Made by a program: the position numbers and the translations under genes | Notes under the pieces: generated by a model | The model's database searches: none | What the model was told of the DNA's origin: nothing | Seen by the model: the letters and a program-made list of their open reading frames with translations, nothing else | Shown: positions 8,410-16,513 of the stretch, piece after piece | Numbering within the stretch: position 1 is the stretch's first letter | Layout of the letters: every line of letters starts with the position of its first letter | From: Myxococcales bacterium | GTDB lineage: Bacteria > Myxococcota_A > Polyangia > Polyangiales > Polyangiaceae | Assembly: GCA_025359105.1 (NCBI GenBank) | Contig: JANYHK010000068.1 | Coordinates: 24,112 to 88,111, forward strand | Length of the DNA stretch: 64,000 bases | Direction: 5' to 3'

Positions 8410-9825
8410 ATGTCCGGTCACCTCGTCGAACAAGCCGCAGCGCGGCCGCTCGCTGTCCTCGTCTCCGTTCAGCTCCCCGACGTCGACGACGTGCAGCACG
8501 CGGCCGATCTCGCCGAGCTGGGCCGCCTCGTGAGCACGCTCGGATACGACGTGGTCGGCACCGTCTCGCAGAAGCGCGAGGCCCTCGCCGCCGCGGCGGT
8601 GCTCGGAGAAGGGAAGTTGAAGGACCTCGCCGCGTTCACCGGCGGCGACGGCGTCGTGCCGTCCGCGGCGAAGGAAGTGAAGAACAAGGCGCGCGAGCGC
8701 TGGAAGAAGGAGGCGGCCGACTCCGACTCCGACTCCGACTCCGACTCCGACTCCGATTCCGATTCTGACTCCGACTCCGTCTCCGACTCCGACTCGGTCG
8801 CCGCCGGCAAGGCCACCGTCGTCGTCGTCGATCACGAGATCACCCCCAGCCAAGCCCGCAACCTCGAGAAGGCGACCGGCGCCCAGGTGCTCGACCGCAC
8901 CGGCGTGATCGTCGACATCTTCCACCGCCACGCCAAGAGCCGCGAGGCGCGGCTCCAGGTCGAGATCGCGCGCCTCAACTACGTCGCGCCGCGCCTGCGC
9001 GAGTCCACTGGCGGCAAGGAGCGGCAGCGCGGCAAGGGCGCGGGCGAGGCGGCCATCGAGCTCGACCGCCGCAAGATCCGCGATCGCATCGCCGAGCTGA
9101 AAGAAGAGCTCGCGGCGATCCAGAAGCAGCAAGACAACCGCCGGTACGCCCGCCGCGATCAGCTCCGCGTCGCGCTCGTGGGCTACACGAACGCCGGGAA
9201 ATCCAGCCTGATGCGCGCGCTGACCGGGAGCGAGGTGCTCGTCGCCGACAAGCTCTTCGCGACCCTCGACACCACCGTGCGCGCGCTCCACCCCGAGACG
9301 AAGCCGCGCCTGCTCGTGAGCGACACCGTCGGCTTCATCCAGAAGCTGCCCCACGATCTCGTCGCCTCGTTCCGCTCGACCCTCGACGAAGCGCTCGAAG
9401 CGTCGCTCCTCCTGTATGTCGTCGACGCGTCGGATCCGACGCACGAGGCCGAGCTACAGGTGACGCGCGACGTCTTGAAGGAGATCGGGGCCGACGTCGT
9501 TCCGAGCAAGGTGCTCCTGAACAAGATAGACCGCCTCGGTCCCGACGAGCGCGCGGCCCTTGCGCGCGTGCACCCCGATGCCATCCAGCTGTCCGCGCAC
9601 GATCCGGCGGACATCGCCCGCTTGCGGCAGACGATCATCGACCACTTCGAAGCGGCGATGACCGACGAGGAGCTCACGATCCCGTACGCCAAGCAGGCGC
9701 TCCTGGGCACGGTCTACGAGAGCGCGCGCGTCCTGGCGGAGCGGTACGACGAGACCGGAACCCACCTCAAGGTGCGGGCGCTCCCCGCCGCGATCGCCCG
9801 CTTGCGTCGCGCGTTCGCGTCGTAG
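8410..9825 (+). CDS. hflX: GTPase HflX
   Basis: A 471-residue ribosome-associated GTPase that splits stalled ribosomes. It has the HflX N-terminal subdomain (GEGKLKDL and VVVVDHEITPSQARNLEKATGAQVLDRTGVIVDIF), an Arg/Lys helical linker (about 200-245), and a G domain with GYTNAGKSS (about 258), DTVGFIQKLPHDLVASFRSTL, VVDASDP and NKID. Between GEGKLKDL and VVVVDHE lies an unusual (Ser-Asp)n tract at about residues 104-129, absent from ordinary HflX. Start ATG 8410 fits the family N-terminus; the frame is open much further upstream by chance. Confidence 0.92.
   Translation: MSGHLVEQAAARPLAVLVSVQLPDVDDVQHAADLAELGRLVSTLGYDVVGTVSQKREALAAAAVLGEGKLKDLAAFTGGDGVVPSAAKEVKNKARERWKKEAADSDSDSDSDSDSDSDSDSDSVSDSDSVAAGKATVVVVDHEITPSQARNLEKATGAQVLDRTGVIVDIFHRHAKSREARLQVEIARLNYVAPRLRESTGGKERQRGKGAGEAAIELDRRKIRDRIAELKEELAAIQKQQDNRRYARRDQLRVALVGYTNAGKSSLMRALTGSEVLVADKLFATLDTTVRALHPETKPRLLVSDTVGFIQKLPHDLVASFRSTLDEALEASLLLYVVDASDPTHEAELQVTRDVLKEIGADVVPSKVLLNKIDRLGPDERAALARVHPDAIQLSAHDPADIARLRQTIIDHFEAAMTDEELTIPYAKQALLGTVYESARVLAERYDETGTHLKVRALPAAIARLRRAFAS
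8719..8796. repeat. (GACTCC)n hexanucleotide tract in hflX
   Basis: Thirteen nearly perfect tandem hexamers encode alternating Asp and Ser. Only a few third-position changes and one Asp-to-Val change occur, so the tract is the most homogeneous repeat in the window and may be length-variable. Confidence 0.88.
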
Positions 9826-9837
9826 AGACTCCTCGCC

Positions 9838-10275
9838 ATGGGCAAAGGCGCCGTCGACATCGAGGCTTCGATCCGCGCGCCGATCGCGCGGGTGTTCGAG
9901 CGGCTCATCGACCATGAGGGGATGGCGAAATGGCCCGGCATTGGCGCGTGCCGTCTCGTCAAGGAGGGGACGCCGCGCAACGGCCTCGGTGCCGTTCGCC
10001 GCATCAAGGTCAGCGGCATCACGCTCGACGAGGAGGTCGTCCACTACGACGCGCCGACCGCGTTCGACTACGCGATCATCCGGGGGCTGCCGGTCGATCA
10101 TCACCGCGGACAGGTGCGCCTGGCGGAGACAGGTGGCGCTGTCCGGGTGACGTGGTCTATCCGGCTGTCGAGCCGCGTCCCGCTGCTCGCGCAGCTGACG
10201 GCGCTCGGTCTGCGCCGGGGGCTGCCCAAGGCGCTCGCCTACCTCAGGGCGGAGCTCGAGGGCGTGGGACCGTAA
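9838..10275 (+). CDS. SRPBCC (polyketide-cyclase/START-like) protein
   Basis: A 145-residue protein with the SRPBCC layout: an opening strand IEASIRAPIARVFERLIDHEGMAKWPG, a central cradle of strands (VRLAETGGAVRVTWSIRL) and a long C-terminal helix (LRRGLPKALAYLRAELEG). These proteins bind hydrophobic ligands in an internal cavity, some catalysing cyclisation or acting as lipid carriers; the ligand is not predictable here. It starts 12 bases after hflX and could be co-transcribed. Its 3' end overlaps the convergent kinase gene by 37 bases. Confidence 0.75.
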   Translation: MGKGAVDIEASIRAPIARVFERLIDHEGMAKWPGIGACRLVKEGTPRNGLGAVRRIKVSGITLDEEVVHYDAPTAFDYAIIRGLPVDHHRGQVRLAETGGAVRVTWSIRLSSRVPLLAQLTALGLRRGLPKALAYLRAELEGVGP

Positions 10276-11771
10276 GGGTTCGGAGCGGCGAGATCGCGCG
10301 GCGGCGGGGCGTGCACGACGGGGCGCGGTCGAGGGCGCTCGACGCGAGGGATCGCGCGCGCCGGGGCGGGGAGGAGGTCGGGCAGCGCGACCTCGGGGAG
10401 GACGCCGCCCATCTCGGCGGCGGGCTGCTGGACGCTGGTGGCGAGGACGCGGCGCGCGATCGTGTACGACGTCGCAGGATCGGCGGTCGAGAGGAGCGCG
10501 ATCGTCGCCACGAGCGCGAGCGCTGTCGCCACGGACGCGAGGATCCGCTTGGTTCGCGAGATGTGCATGGACCACGCCGAGCGGGTCACCCGTGCCGACC
10601 ATGTGGACCACGTGGCGGGCGGCGCAGTCATGAGGCTGGTCCGGATGCTCGGGTCGGGGGCGACGAGGCCCGATGGCACCGAGTCGGGATCGGCGGACAT
10701 TGCCCGCGGAATGCTCGTCGTGATGCGGACGCCCGAGGCCTCGTCGAGCGGCTCGTCGGCCGGCGGGCGAGTCTCCTGCAGCACGCGGTGGCGCGCGTCG
10801 AGGATGTGGCCGACGCAACGCCAGACGTGCTCGCCGACCTGACCGTGCGTCGCGGGGGCGAGCCCGCCCTCACGCGCGGCGATCTCGAGCGCGTCGGCGA
10901 AGGCGCGCGCGCTCGGCCAGCGCGCGTCCGGGATCTTGTCGAGAGCGCGCATGACCACGGCGTCGATCTCGGGCGGCAGCCCAGGGCGGAGCGCGCTCGG
11001 CGCCTCGGGCGTCATTCCGATCACACGCTGGAGTGTCGCGACCTCGCTCGCGGCGCGGAACAGGCGCCGCTCCGTCAGCGCTTCCCACGCGACGACGCCG
11101 AGCGCGAAGACGTCGCTGCGTGCGTCGACCTTGCCGCGGCGCACGCACTCGGGAGCCATGTACGCGATCTTGCCTTTGAGATCGCGCCCGTCGGTCGCGC
11201 CGGCGGTCGCGCGCAGGATCTTCGCGACGCCGAAATCGGAGAGGCGCGCGACGCCGTCGGTCCCGACGAGCACGTTCTCCGGCGATACGTCACGGTGCAC
11301 GACACCGAGCGCGCGGCCGCGATCGTCGGTCAGCGTGTGCGCGGCCTCGAGGCCTGCGGCGGCGTCGAGCAGGATGCGCAGCGCGATCCGCGGATCGAGC
11401 GGCTGCTTGCGCGTCGCCGACAGCAGTGACGAGAGAGCGCCGCCCTGCACGTAGTCCATGACGAGGATGAGCTCGTCGTCGAGCTCCTCGATGTCGTGCA
11501 CCGCGACGACGTTGGGGTGATGGATCTGGGAGGCGACGCGTGCCTCCGAGCGGAACATCCGCGCGAAGCCCTCGTCGTGGACGAGGTGCTCGTGCGCGCG
11601 CTTGAGCGCGACGAGTCGCCGGAAGCCCGCGGGCCCGCGCAGGCGCCCGAGGTACACCGTCCCCATGCCGCCCGAGGCGATCCGCGCGAGCAGCTCGTAG
11701 CGCGAGCCGGGCGCGAGCCTGTCCCGTGAAGACAGATCTTTCTCGTTTGGGGCGATGTTTACGGCGGTCAA
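10239..11771 (-). CDS. Ser/Thr protein kinase with C-terminal membrane anchor
   Basis: A Hanks-type kinase of about 510 residues. Active-site residues are intact: glycine loop IASGGMGTVYLG, VALK lysine, HRDVSPENVLV, SDFGVAK and MAPECV. The domain is followed by a linker, one membrane helix (ILASVATALALVATIALLS) and a Pro/Arg-rich extracytoplasmic tail. The start is uncertain: a GTG at 11849 would overlap the upstream gene by 82 bases, while a TTG at 11771 overlaps the upstream TGA by three bases in a coupling arrangement and is preferred. It is the last of a three-gene minus-strand unit with an FHA/sigma-54 activator and a TPR protein, suggesting a phosphorylation-controlled regulon. Confidence 0.85.
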   Translation of the reverse strand: MTAVNIAPNEKDLSSRDRLAPGSRYELLARIASGGMGTVYLGRLRGPAGFRRLVALKRAHEHLVHDEGFARMFRSEARVASQIHHPNVVAVHDIEELDDELILVMDYVQGGALSSLLSATRKQPLDPRIALRILLDAAAGLEAAHTLTDDRGRALGVVHRDVSPENVLVGTDGVARLSDFGVAKILRATAGATDGRDLKGKIAYMAPECVRRGKVDARSDVFALGVVAWEALTERRLFRAASEVATLQRVIGMTPEAPSALRPGLPPEIDAVVMRALDKIPDARWPSARAFADALEIAAREGGLAPATHGQVGEHVWRCVGHILDARHRVLQETRPPADEPLDEASGVRITTSIPRAMSADPDSVPSGLVAPDPSIRTSLMTAPPATWSTWSARVTRSAWSMHISRTKRILASVATALALVATIALLSTADPATSYTIARRVLATSVQQPAAEMGGVLPEVALPDLLPAPARAIPRVERPRPRPVVHAPPPRDLAAPNPYGPTPSSSALR

Positions 11772-12679
11772 CGACGCAATGTCACTGCAATCCCGAGACC
11801 ACGTGCTTGCAGGTCCACGGTGGTGCTCGCTTTTTGTCCGTGGCCCCACCCCACGGCGAAGATCCCGATGCCGGCGGTCGCGAGGGCGAAGGCCCCGGTG
11901 ACGCCGAAAAGCACGTTGGTTCTAAGCTGGGCGGAACGCCCATCCTGCTGTCCGGCGGAGGTGGGCAGCGCGGCAAAGGTCTCGTGGCGATGGAGGGTAT
12001 CCACCCCCGACGCGATGCTGGCACCGAGGCCGATGGTGGTGACTCCGATCCCCACCCAGAACCATGTCGGGGAGATTCCTGCGGCGGCGCTGGAATTTTC
12101 CGTTCCCGGAGTCGGAGTCGGCGTCGGAGTCGGAGTCGCGGAGGGTGGCTGCGCGCCCGGCGGCGGGTTGACGTCGACGGATTGACCCGCGGCGACGGTG
12201 ACGGTCGTGCGGCCGCTGGAGTCCCACTCGACGGCGTGCGAGCCGGGGGTGACCCAGGTGACGGGCTTCGCGGGGTCGCCGTCGATGCGTACGCGGCAGC
12301 TCGTTCCGTTGGGGCATTGGAGTGCGATCCGGCCGGCTCTGTGGGCAAACCTGCTGCGTGCCTGGAGCACGAGCGCCGGGGCCACTCCCCCTGCCTGCGC
12401 CGCACGCTCGACGAGGCCCATCCCGAGCACGGCGTCATCGAGCTTGAGGGCCGCTTGCAGCGCGAACGTGAGCGCGACGGGGTTCGGCGCGAGCTCGTCG
12501 GCCGCCCTGAACTCGCGCGCGGCGGAGGCGTAGTCCTTGGCGTCGTACGCCTTTGCGCCGCGGGCGTAGGCCGCGCGCGCGAGCGCGACCGAATCGTCGT
12601 CGGCTGCTTCAACGCCCGCGGCGGCGAGGAGCAGGGCCCCCGCCAGTGCGAACGCGAGGCGCCGCGGCCGGGAGATCAC
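11768..12679 (-). CDS. Exported TPR/PEGA-like membrane protein
   Basis: A 303-residue protein beginning at a GTG that overlaps the stop of the FHA/sigma-54 gene (GTGA). It has a signal peptide (RLAFALAGALLLAAAGVEAA), a TPR-like helical region (AYARGAKAYDAKDYASAAREFRAADELAP), a PEGA-like strand set (CRVRIDGDPAKPVTWVTPGSHAVEW), a Pro-Thr repeat linker and two membrane helices near the C-terminus. This build is common in myxobacterial proteins encoded beside Ser/Thr kinases. Its job is not known; an envelope sensor or substrate of the neighbouring kinase is inferred from position only. Confidence 0.72.
   Translation of the reverse strand: MISRPRRLAFALAGALLLAAAGVEAADDDSVALARAAYARGAKAYDAKDYASAAREFRAADELAPNPVALTFALQAALKLDDAVLGMGLVERAAQAGGVAPALVLQARSRFAHRAGRIALQCPNGTSCRVRIDGDPAKPVTWVTPGSHAVEWDSSGRTTVTVAAGQSVDVNPPPGAQPPSATPTPTPTPTPGTENSSAAAGISPTWFWVGIGVTTIGLGASIASGVDTLHRHETFAALPTSAGQQDGRSAQLRTNVLFGVTGAFALATAGIGIFAVGWGHGQKASTTVDLQARGLGIAVTLRR
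12108..12138. repeat. Hexanucleotide tract (GGAGTC)n
   Basis: About five units of GGAGTC/GGCGTC encode a Pro-Thr linker on the minus strand between the PEGA-like region and the membrane helices. Confidence 0.65.
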
Positions 12680-13992
12680 TTCACCATCCCGTACTTGACG
12701 AGCAAGCGCCCGAGGTACGTGCGATCGATGCCGGCGATGCGCGCGGCTGCCGCCTGGTTGCCGTTCGTGTGCGCGAGCACCGCGCGGAGGTACATGCGCG
12801 TGAAGCGCTCGACGAGATCGTCCTTCTGATCGCCGTAGGCTCGCTCCACGTCGACCATCTTCTCGAGCGCGACGTCGATCGCGGGCCCCTTGGCCCCGGC
12901 TTGCATCGGCAGCATCCCGATCGCAGCGAACGTGTCGACCGCGTTGCGCAGCTCGCGGATGTTGCCAGGCCACGCGTGCGCCTTGAGGCGTTCCAGTGTC
13001 GGGCCTGGGATCTCGCGCAGCCCTGCCGCGCTCGCGAACAGGCGCGCGAGCGGCTCGATGTCCTCCGGGCGCTCGCGCAGCGGCGGCACGTGCAGCCGCA
13101 CGACGGCGAGGCGGTAGTACAGATCCTCACGGAAGCGGCCGGCGCGGACCTCTTCTTCGAGGTCGCGGTTGGTCGCGGCGACGACGCGGACCTTCACGTG
13201 CGCGGTCTTGTCGTCCCCCACCGCGCGCACCTCGCCGGTCTCGAGCGCGCGCAGGAGCGCGGGCTGCAGATCGAGCGGGAGCTCGCCGATCTCGTCGAGA
13301 AAGAGGGTGCCGCGGTCGGCGTTCTGGAAGGCGCCTCGCCGGGCCTCTTGCGCGCCGGTGAAGGCGCCTTTCTTGTGACCGAAGAGCTCGCTGGCGACGA
13401 GCTCGCGCGCGAGCGCGCCGCAGTTGACGATCTCGAGCGGGCCGCTCGCGACCGCCGATCCCTCGTGGATCGCACGCGCGACGAGCTCCTTGCCCGCGCC
13501 CGACTCGCCGGTCACGAGCACCGTGACGAGCGAGCCCTCGATGCGCGACAGGATCGCGAAGAGCCGGCGCATCTGCTCGGAGCGCCCCACCATCCCGCGG
13601 AAGGAGTCGGCGTCGTAGGGGGCAGGGCCCTCGAGCTGCTCGGCGTCCGGCTCGATCGCGATCTCCGCCGAGCCGAGGCGCAGGCGCGTTCCCGGCGCCA
13701 CGATGATGCGGTCGACGCGCTGCCCCAGGTAGAACGTCCCGTTGCGGCTCCCGAGGTCGCGCACGCTCACCCCTTCAGGGACCAGCGTGAGCTCGGCGTG
13801 CCGCCGCGAGACCGTGGAATCGGGAATGACGAGGTCCGCGCCGCGCTGCCCGCCGACGACGCACGCCCCCTCGGTGAGGCGAAACACCGGCCCGCCGCGG
13901 CCTCCGAGGAGGCGCACCACAACGCCGAGCGGCTCGAGCTGGCCGAGGGCGATCGTCGCGGTCCGTCGGGATTTCTCGGTCGGCCCACGCAT
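12676..13992 (-). CDS. FHA-domain sigma-54 transcription activator
   Basis: A 438-residue enhancer-binding protein. Residues about 20-110 form an FHA domain ([35 protein letters not shown]) that reads phospho-Thr. Residues about 130-355 are the AAA+ domain with GESGAGKE, the sigma-54-contacting GAFTGA loop, LFLDEIGEL and the FREDLYYRL segment. A Fis-type helix-turn-helix closes the protein ([20 protein letters not shown]). It has no receiver domain, so control by a Ser/Thr kinase through the FHA domain is the expected mode. The kinase gene lies two genes downstream in the same coupled unit. ATG 13992 is chosen because sequence further upstream is a shadow of the neighbouring lipoprotein gene. 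Confidence 0.92.
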   Translation of the reverse strand: MRGPTEKSRRTATIALGQLEPLGVVVRLLGGRGGPVFRLTEGACVVGGQRGADLVIPDSTVSRRHAELTLVPEGVSVRDLGSRNGTFYLGQRVDRIIVAPGTRLRLGSAEIAIEPDAEQLEGPAPYDADSFRGMVGRSEQMRRLFAILSRIEGSLVTVLVTGESGAGKELVARAIHEGSAVASGPLEIVNCGALARELVASELFGHKKGAFTGAQEARRGAFQNADRGTLFLDEIGELPLDLQPALLRALETGEVRAVGDDKTAHVKVRVVAATNRDLEEEVRAGRFREDLYYRLAVVRLHVPPLRERPEDIEPLARLFASAAGLREIPGPTLERLKAHAWPGNIRELRNAVDTFAAIGMLPMQAGAKGPAIDVALEKMVDVERAYGDQKDDLVERFTRMYLRAVLAHTNGNQAAAARIAGIDRTYLGRLLVKYGMVK

Positions 13993-14026
13993 CCTCGGCG
14001 ATCTTACCCTACCTTCGACGTAGTCT

Positions 14027-14575
14027 TCACTTGCACGCGTCGGGGAAGCACCCGCACTGGCTGCCCTGGCACACGCAGCTCGCCTTTTCGCCGCACGCCG
14101 TGGGGTCTCCCTGCTGGCAGGCGTTCGTGCAGAAGTGCGCATTGGGATCCCCGAGGGTGGCGCAAAGGACGGCCTGTGAGTTGCCGAGGCAGTCGCCGAA
14201 GCTGTTGCAGTACTTCCCGACGCCGATCGAGTTGCCTTGATCGCCGGGGTGGCCGCAGCCCTTGAAGCCGGCCGAGTCGACGGCGTAGCCGGCGTCGCTC
14301 GCTCCGCTCGAGCCGCTCGACGAGCTCGTGGATGCGTCGCCCGTGGATCCCGAGCTCGAGGCGCCCGAGCTGGAAGCGCCCGAGCTGGAGCCGCCCGAGC
14401 TGGAGCCACCCGAGCTGGAGCCGCCCGAGCTGGAGCCGCCCGAGCTCGACGTCCCCTTCGTCTCGGACTGCGTCGAGCTGCCGCCGCTCCCGTCGCTGCC
14501 GCCACACGCGACCGCCGCGAGCACGACGAAGGCCGAGAACGTTCCGAACACGACGAGCTGCTTGTTGGTCTTCAT
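14027..14575 (-). CDS. Ser/Gly-repeat, Cys-rich lipoprotein
   Basis: A 182-residue surface lipoprotein with lipobox LAAVAC (Cys24), a Gly/Ser linker made of SSSGG and SSSGA units (about 40-90), and a C-terminal disulfide-rich module with ten or more cysteines (CGHPGDQGNSIG, CNSFGDCLG, CTNACQQGD, CVCQGSQCGCFPDAC). Such modules are frequent in Myxococcota and have no assigned function. AGGAG stands eight bases before the ATG. Confidence 0.75.
   Translation of the reverse strand: MKTNKQLVVFGTFSAFVVLAAVACGGSDGSGGSSTQSETKGTSSSGGSSSGGSSSGGSSSGGSSSGASSSGASSSGSTGDASTSSSSGSSGASDAGYAVDSAGFKGCGHPGDQGNSIGVGKYCNSFGDCLGNSQAVLCATLGDPNAHFCTNACQQGDPTACGEKASCVCQGSQCGCFPDACK
14351..14451. repeat. 15-bp tandem repeat (SSSGG-coding)
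   Basis: About six tandem 15-base units with core CCCGAGCTGGAGCCG lie inside the lipoprotein gene. On the minus strand they encode Ser-Ser-Ser-Gly-Gly and variants. Confidence 0.8.
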
Positions 14576-14683
14576 GTCTCTAGCTCCTGATGGTTCAACT
14601 TGTACCGTTTGGATTTCGATTTGCCGTCGTCTGGCCGCTTACAGCCGACGACGTTCGCGCTCGTTCCGTGCAGACGACGTTCG

Positions 14684-15667
14684 CTAGAACGTTCCCCAGT
14701 GACCTCCGTCGCAGAGGAGGTTGCCGAGCCCCGCGCCGTCGACCGTCTGCCCGAAGGCGACGCACATCTCGAGGCCGAAGGGGAGGTCGTGGTCGGTCGT
14801 GTTGTTCCATCGGCACTGCACGTGCACCTCGTCGCCCGCGCGCAGCTCGTACGGCGAGGACGGATCACGGCGGATCTCCGGCGGGTGGAAGACGAACGCC
14901 GGGTCCCAGTCGATGTCGAAGATTCGGTCGACCTCGCCGCCGCGCGTGCGCTCGATGAGGATGTGCTCGCCCCACGCGTGCATGTGCGGCTGGAGCATCC
15001 AGAGCGAGATGCTCTGCTTCATCGTGCAGTGCACGTCGTAGGTCGAGTGCCCCGGCTTCGCGCGCATCTTCGTGTCGAGCCAGGTCGCCGCGCTCGAGCG
15101 CGTGACGGGGGCGCCGGGGTCGGCGAAGCGCACGTTCACCGCCGATTGCGCGTCGACGGCCGCGATGCCGGGGTTCAAGTAGTGGTGGTTCGCGACGATC
15201 TGGGCGCCCTTGGGAACGCGCGCGACCAGGTTGCCCGGCAGCTTCGCGGCGGCCCCCTCGCCGCCGCCGCTCACGAAGCGGAACGACGCCATGTCGTCGT
15301 CGGTGCAGAGGCGTGTCGTGCCGGCCGGCTGCGGGCGTTCCGTGTAGAAGAGGACGACGTGGTGACCGGTCTTCGACTGGAACGCGTCGACCTCCTGCAC
15401 GTCCAGGTCGCGATCGGCGATGTGGTCGGTCCACGTGCACCACTCCTCGCTCGCTTGCGGAGCTATCCCCTTCACGATCGGCAGCACGACCTGAAAGCCG
15501 TTCGCGGGCGGCGCGTCGACCTTCGTGCCGCCGAGGATCGTCGTCTGATCCTGCGCCGGCGGTGCACCGTTGCCTTGCCCCTGCGGGGCCGAGGTGGACG
15601 TCGACGGGCTGCTGCACGCCGCGATGGCGAGCAGTGCGGTGAGCAGCGGGCAGAGCGAGCTTCGCAT
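14684..15667 (-). CDS. Lipoprotein resembling copper type II (PHM-like) monooxygenase
   Basis: A 327-residue exported lipoprotein (lipobox IAAC, Cys18). The arrangement of potential copper ligands resembles peptidylglycine/dopamine-type monooxygenases: a His pair (KTGHHVVLFY, H102/H103), a further His pair in NHHYLNPG (H161/H162), an HxH motif (QPHMHAWGEH, H228/H230) and a late Met (LEMCVAFG, M301). Several cysteines could form the disulfides seen in these enzymes. If functional, it would bind two separated coppers and hydroxylate a substrate with ascorbate or another reductant. No accessory copper genes are adjacent. The assignment rests on motif order and not on an overall alignment. Confidence 0.62.
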   Translation of the reverse strand: MRSSLCPLLTALLAIAACSSPSTSTSAPQGQGNGAPPAQDQTTILGGTKVDAPPANGFQVVLPIVKGIAPQASEEWCTWTDHIADRDLDVQEVDAFQSKTGHHVVLFYTERPQPAGTTRLCTDDDMASFRFVSGGGEGAAAKLPGNLVARVPKGAQIVANHHYLNPGIAAVDAQSAVNVRFADPGAPVTRSSAATWLDTKMRAKPGHSTYDVHCTMKQSISLWMLQPHMHAWGEHILIERTRGGEVDRIFDIDWDPAFVFHPPEIRRDPSSPYELRAGDEVHVQCRWNNTTDHDLPFGLEMCVAFGQTVDGAGLGNLLCDGGHWGTF

Positions 15668-15835
15668 CTTTCGTGTCTCCCTTCGTGGGGACACATCGCA
15701 ACCGCCGTGCCGTCGCGCGCCGCGCGTCCTTCTGCATGCTTGGCGCAGCGGAGGCGGGAAACGTGCGGACTTTAGTCTACCGGCGGTCGGACACGAGGCA
15801 CACGCGGGCAAGACTGAGACTAGGCACGGGCAGGC

Positions 15836-16471
15836 TCACGGGCAGTCGAGCCGCGCGCCGCCGGCGATCGGATTGCACGCGCAGCCGTGCGGGTCGCACT
15901 TCGCGGTCGGCGCGCACGACACCTCCGAGCAGGAGAAGTCGAACGCGTTCTGGCACGCGTAGGCCTGCTCGCCCGTGCCCGTGTGGCGAACGCAGAACTC
16001 CGAGAACGGGGTGCCGGTGATGCAGAAGATAGGGCCGCAGCGGTAACGAAAACCGGGAGGGGTGCACGTGGCGTCGCTCGACGTGTCCTGTCCGCGGCCA
16101 TTGGCGGCGCACTCGTCGGCGTCGACGATGCCGTCGCACGCGCACACCGACGGGGCGGAGCTGCACGGCGTTCTCGGAACCCGGCAGTGCCCGGGTTGCC
16201 CGCGGCCGCAGAGGTGGTCGGAGAAGTGGCAGACGGTCCCGAGCGGGCAGTCTGCGTTCGCGCCGCACGTGGGGCCGGCGTCGGCGGGGGTCGATCCGTC
16301 GGAGGTTCCAGTCGAGCCGCTGCTGCTTGCGCCGCTCGAGGATCCGCCGCCGTCGCCGCCGCCCTTGCCGGGGACCTGGAAGGACCAGTCCAGCGCACAA
16401 CCCGCGAGGCATGCCGCAGCAAGGGCCACGCCCCACCGCGAAGCCCGAGCCGCGAGGCGCCCATCGCGCAT
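15836..16471 (-). CDS. Cys-rich lipoprotein
   Basis: A 211-residue lipoprotein (lipobox CLAGC, about Cys25) with a Gly/Ser linker and about 20 cysteines in an EGF-like pattern (CGANADCPLGTVCHFSDHLC, CACDGIVDADEC, CGPIFCITG, CDPHGCACN). Function is unknown; small Cys-knot surface proteins of this type are common in myxobacteria. A GTG at 16477 is an alternative start. It is divergent from hemE across only 42 bases. Confidence 0.7.
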   Translation of the reverse strand: MRDGRLAARASRWGVALAAACLAGCALDWSFQVPGKGGGDGGGSSSGASSSGSTGTSDGSTPADAGPTCGANADCPLGTVCHFSDHLCGRGQPGHCRVPRTPCSSAPSVCACDGIVDADECAANGRGQDTSSDATCTPPGFRYRCGPIFCITGTPFSEFCVRHTGTGEQAYACQNAFDFSCSEVSCAPTAKCDPHGCACNPIAGGARLDCP

Positions 16472-16513
16472 GCGCACATGATACGCGGCCAGTGGTACAT
16501 TGTCCCGACCCCC

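Noticed and set aside
8719..8796. Regular repeat considered as a CRISPR-like array
   Set aside because: Units are six bases with no spacers and stay in frame within hflX; it is a coding microsatellite.
12553..14265. 570-codon plus-strand ORF antisense to the FHA/sigma-54 gene
   Set aside because: Shadow frame of a well-supported sigma-54 activator; no motif is recognisable.
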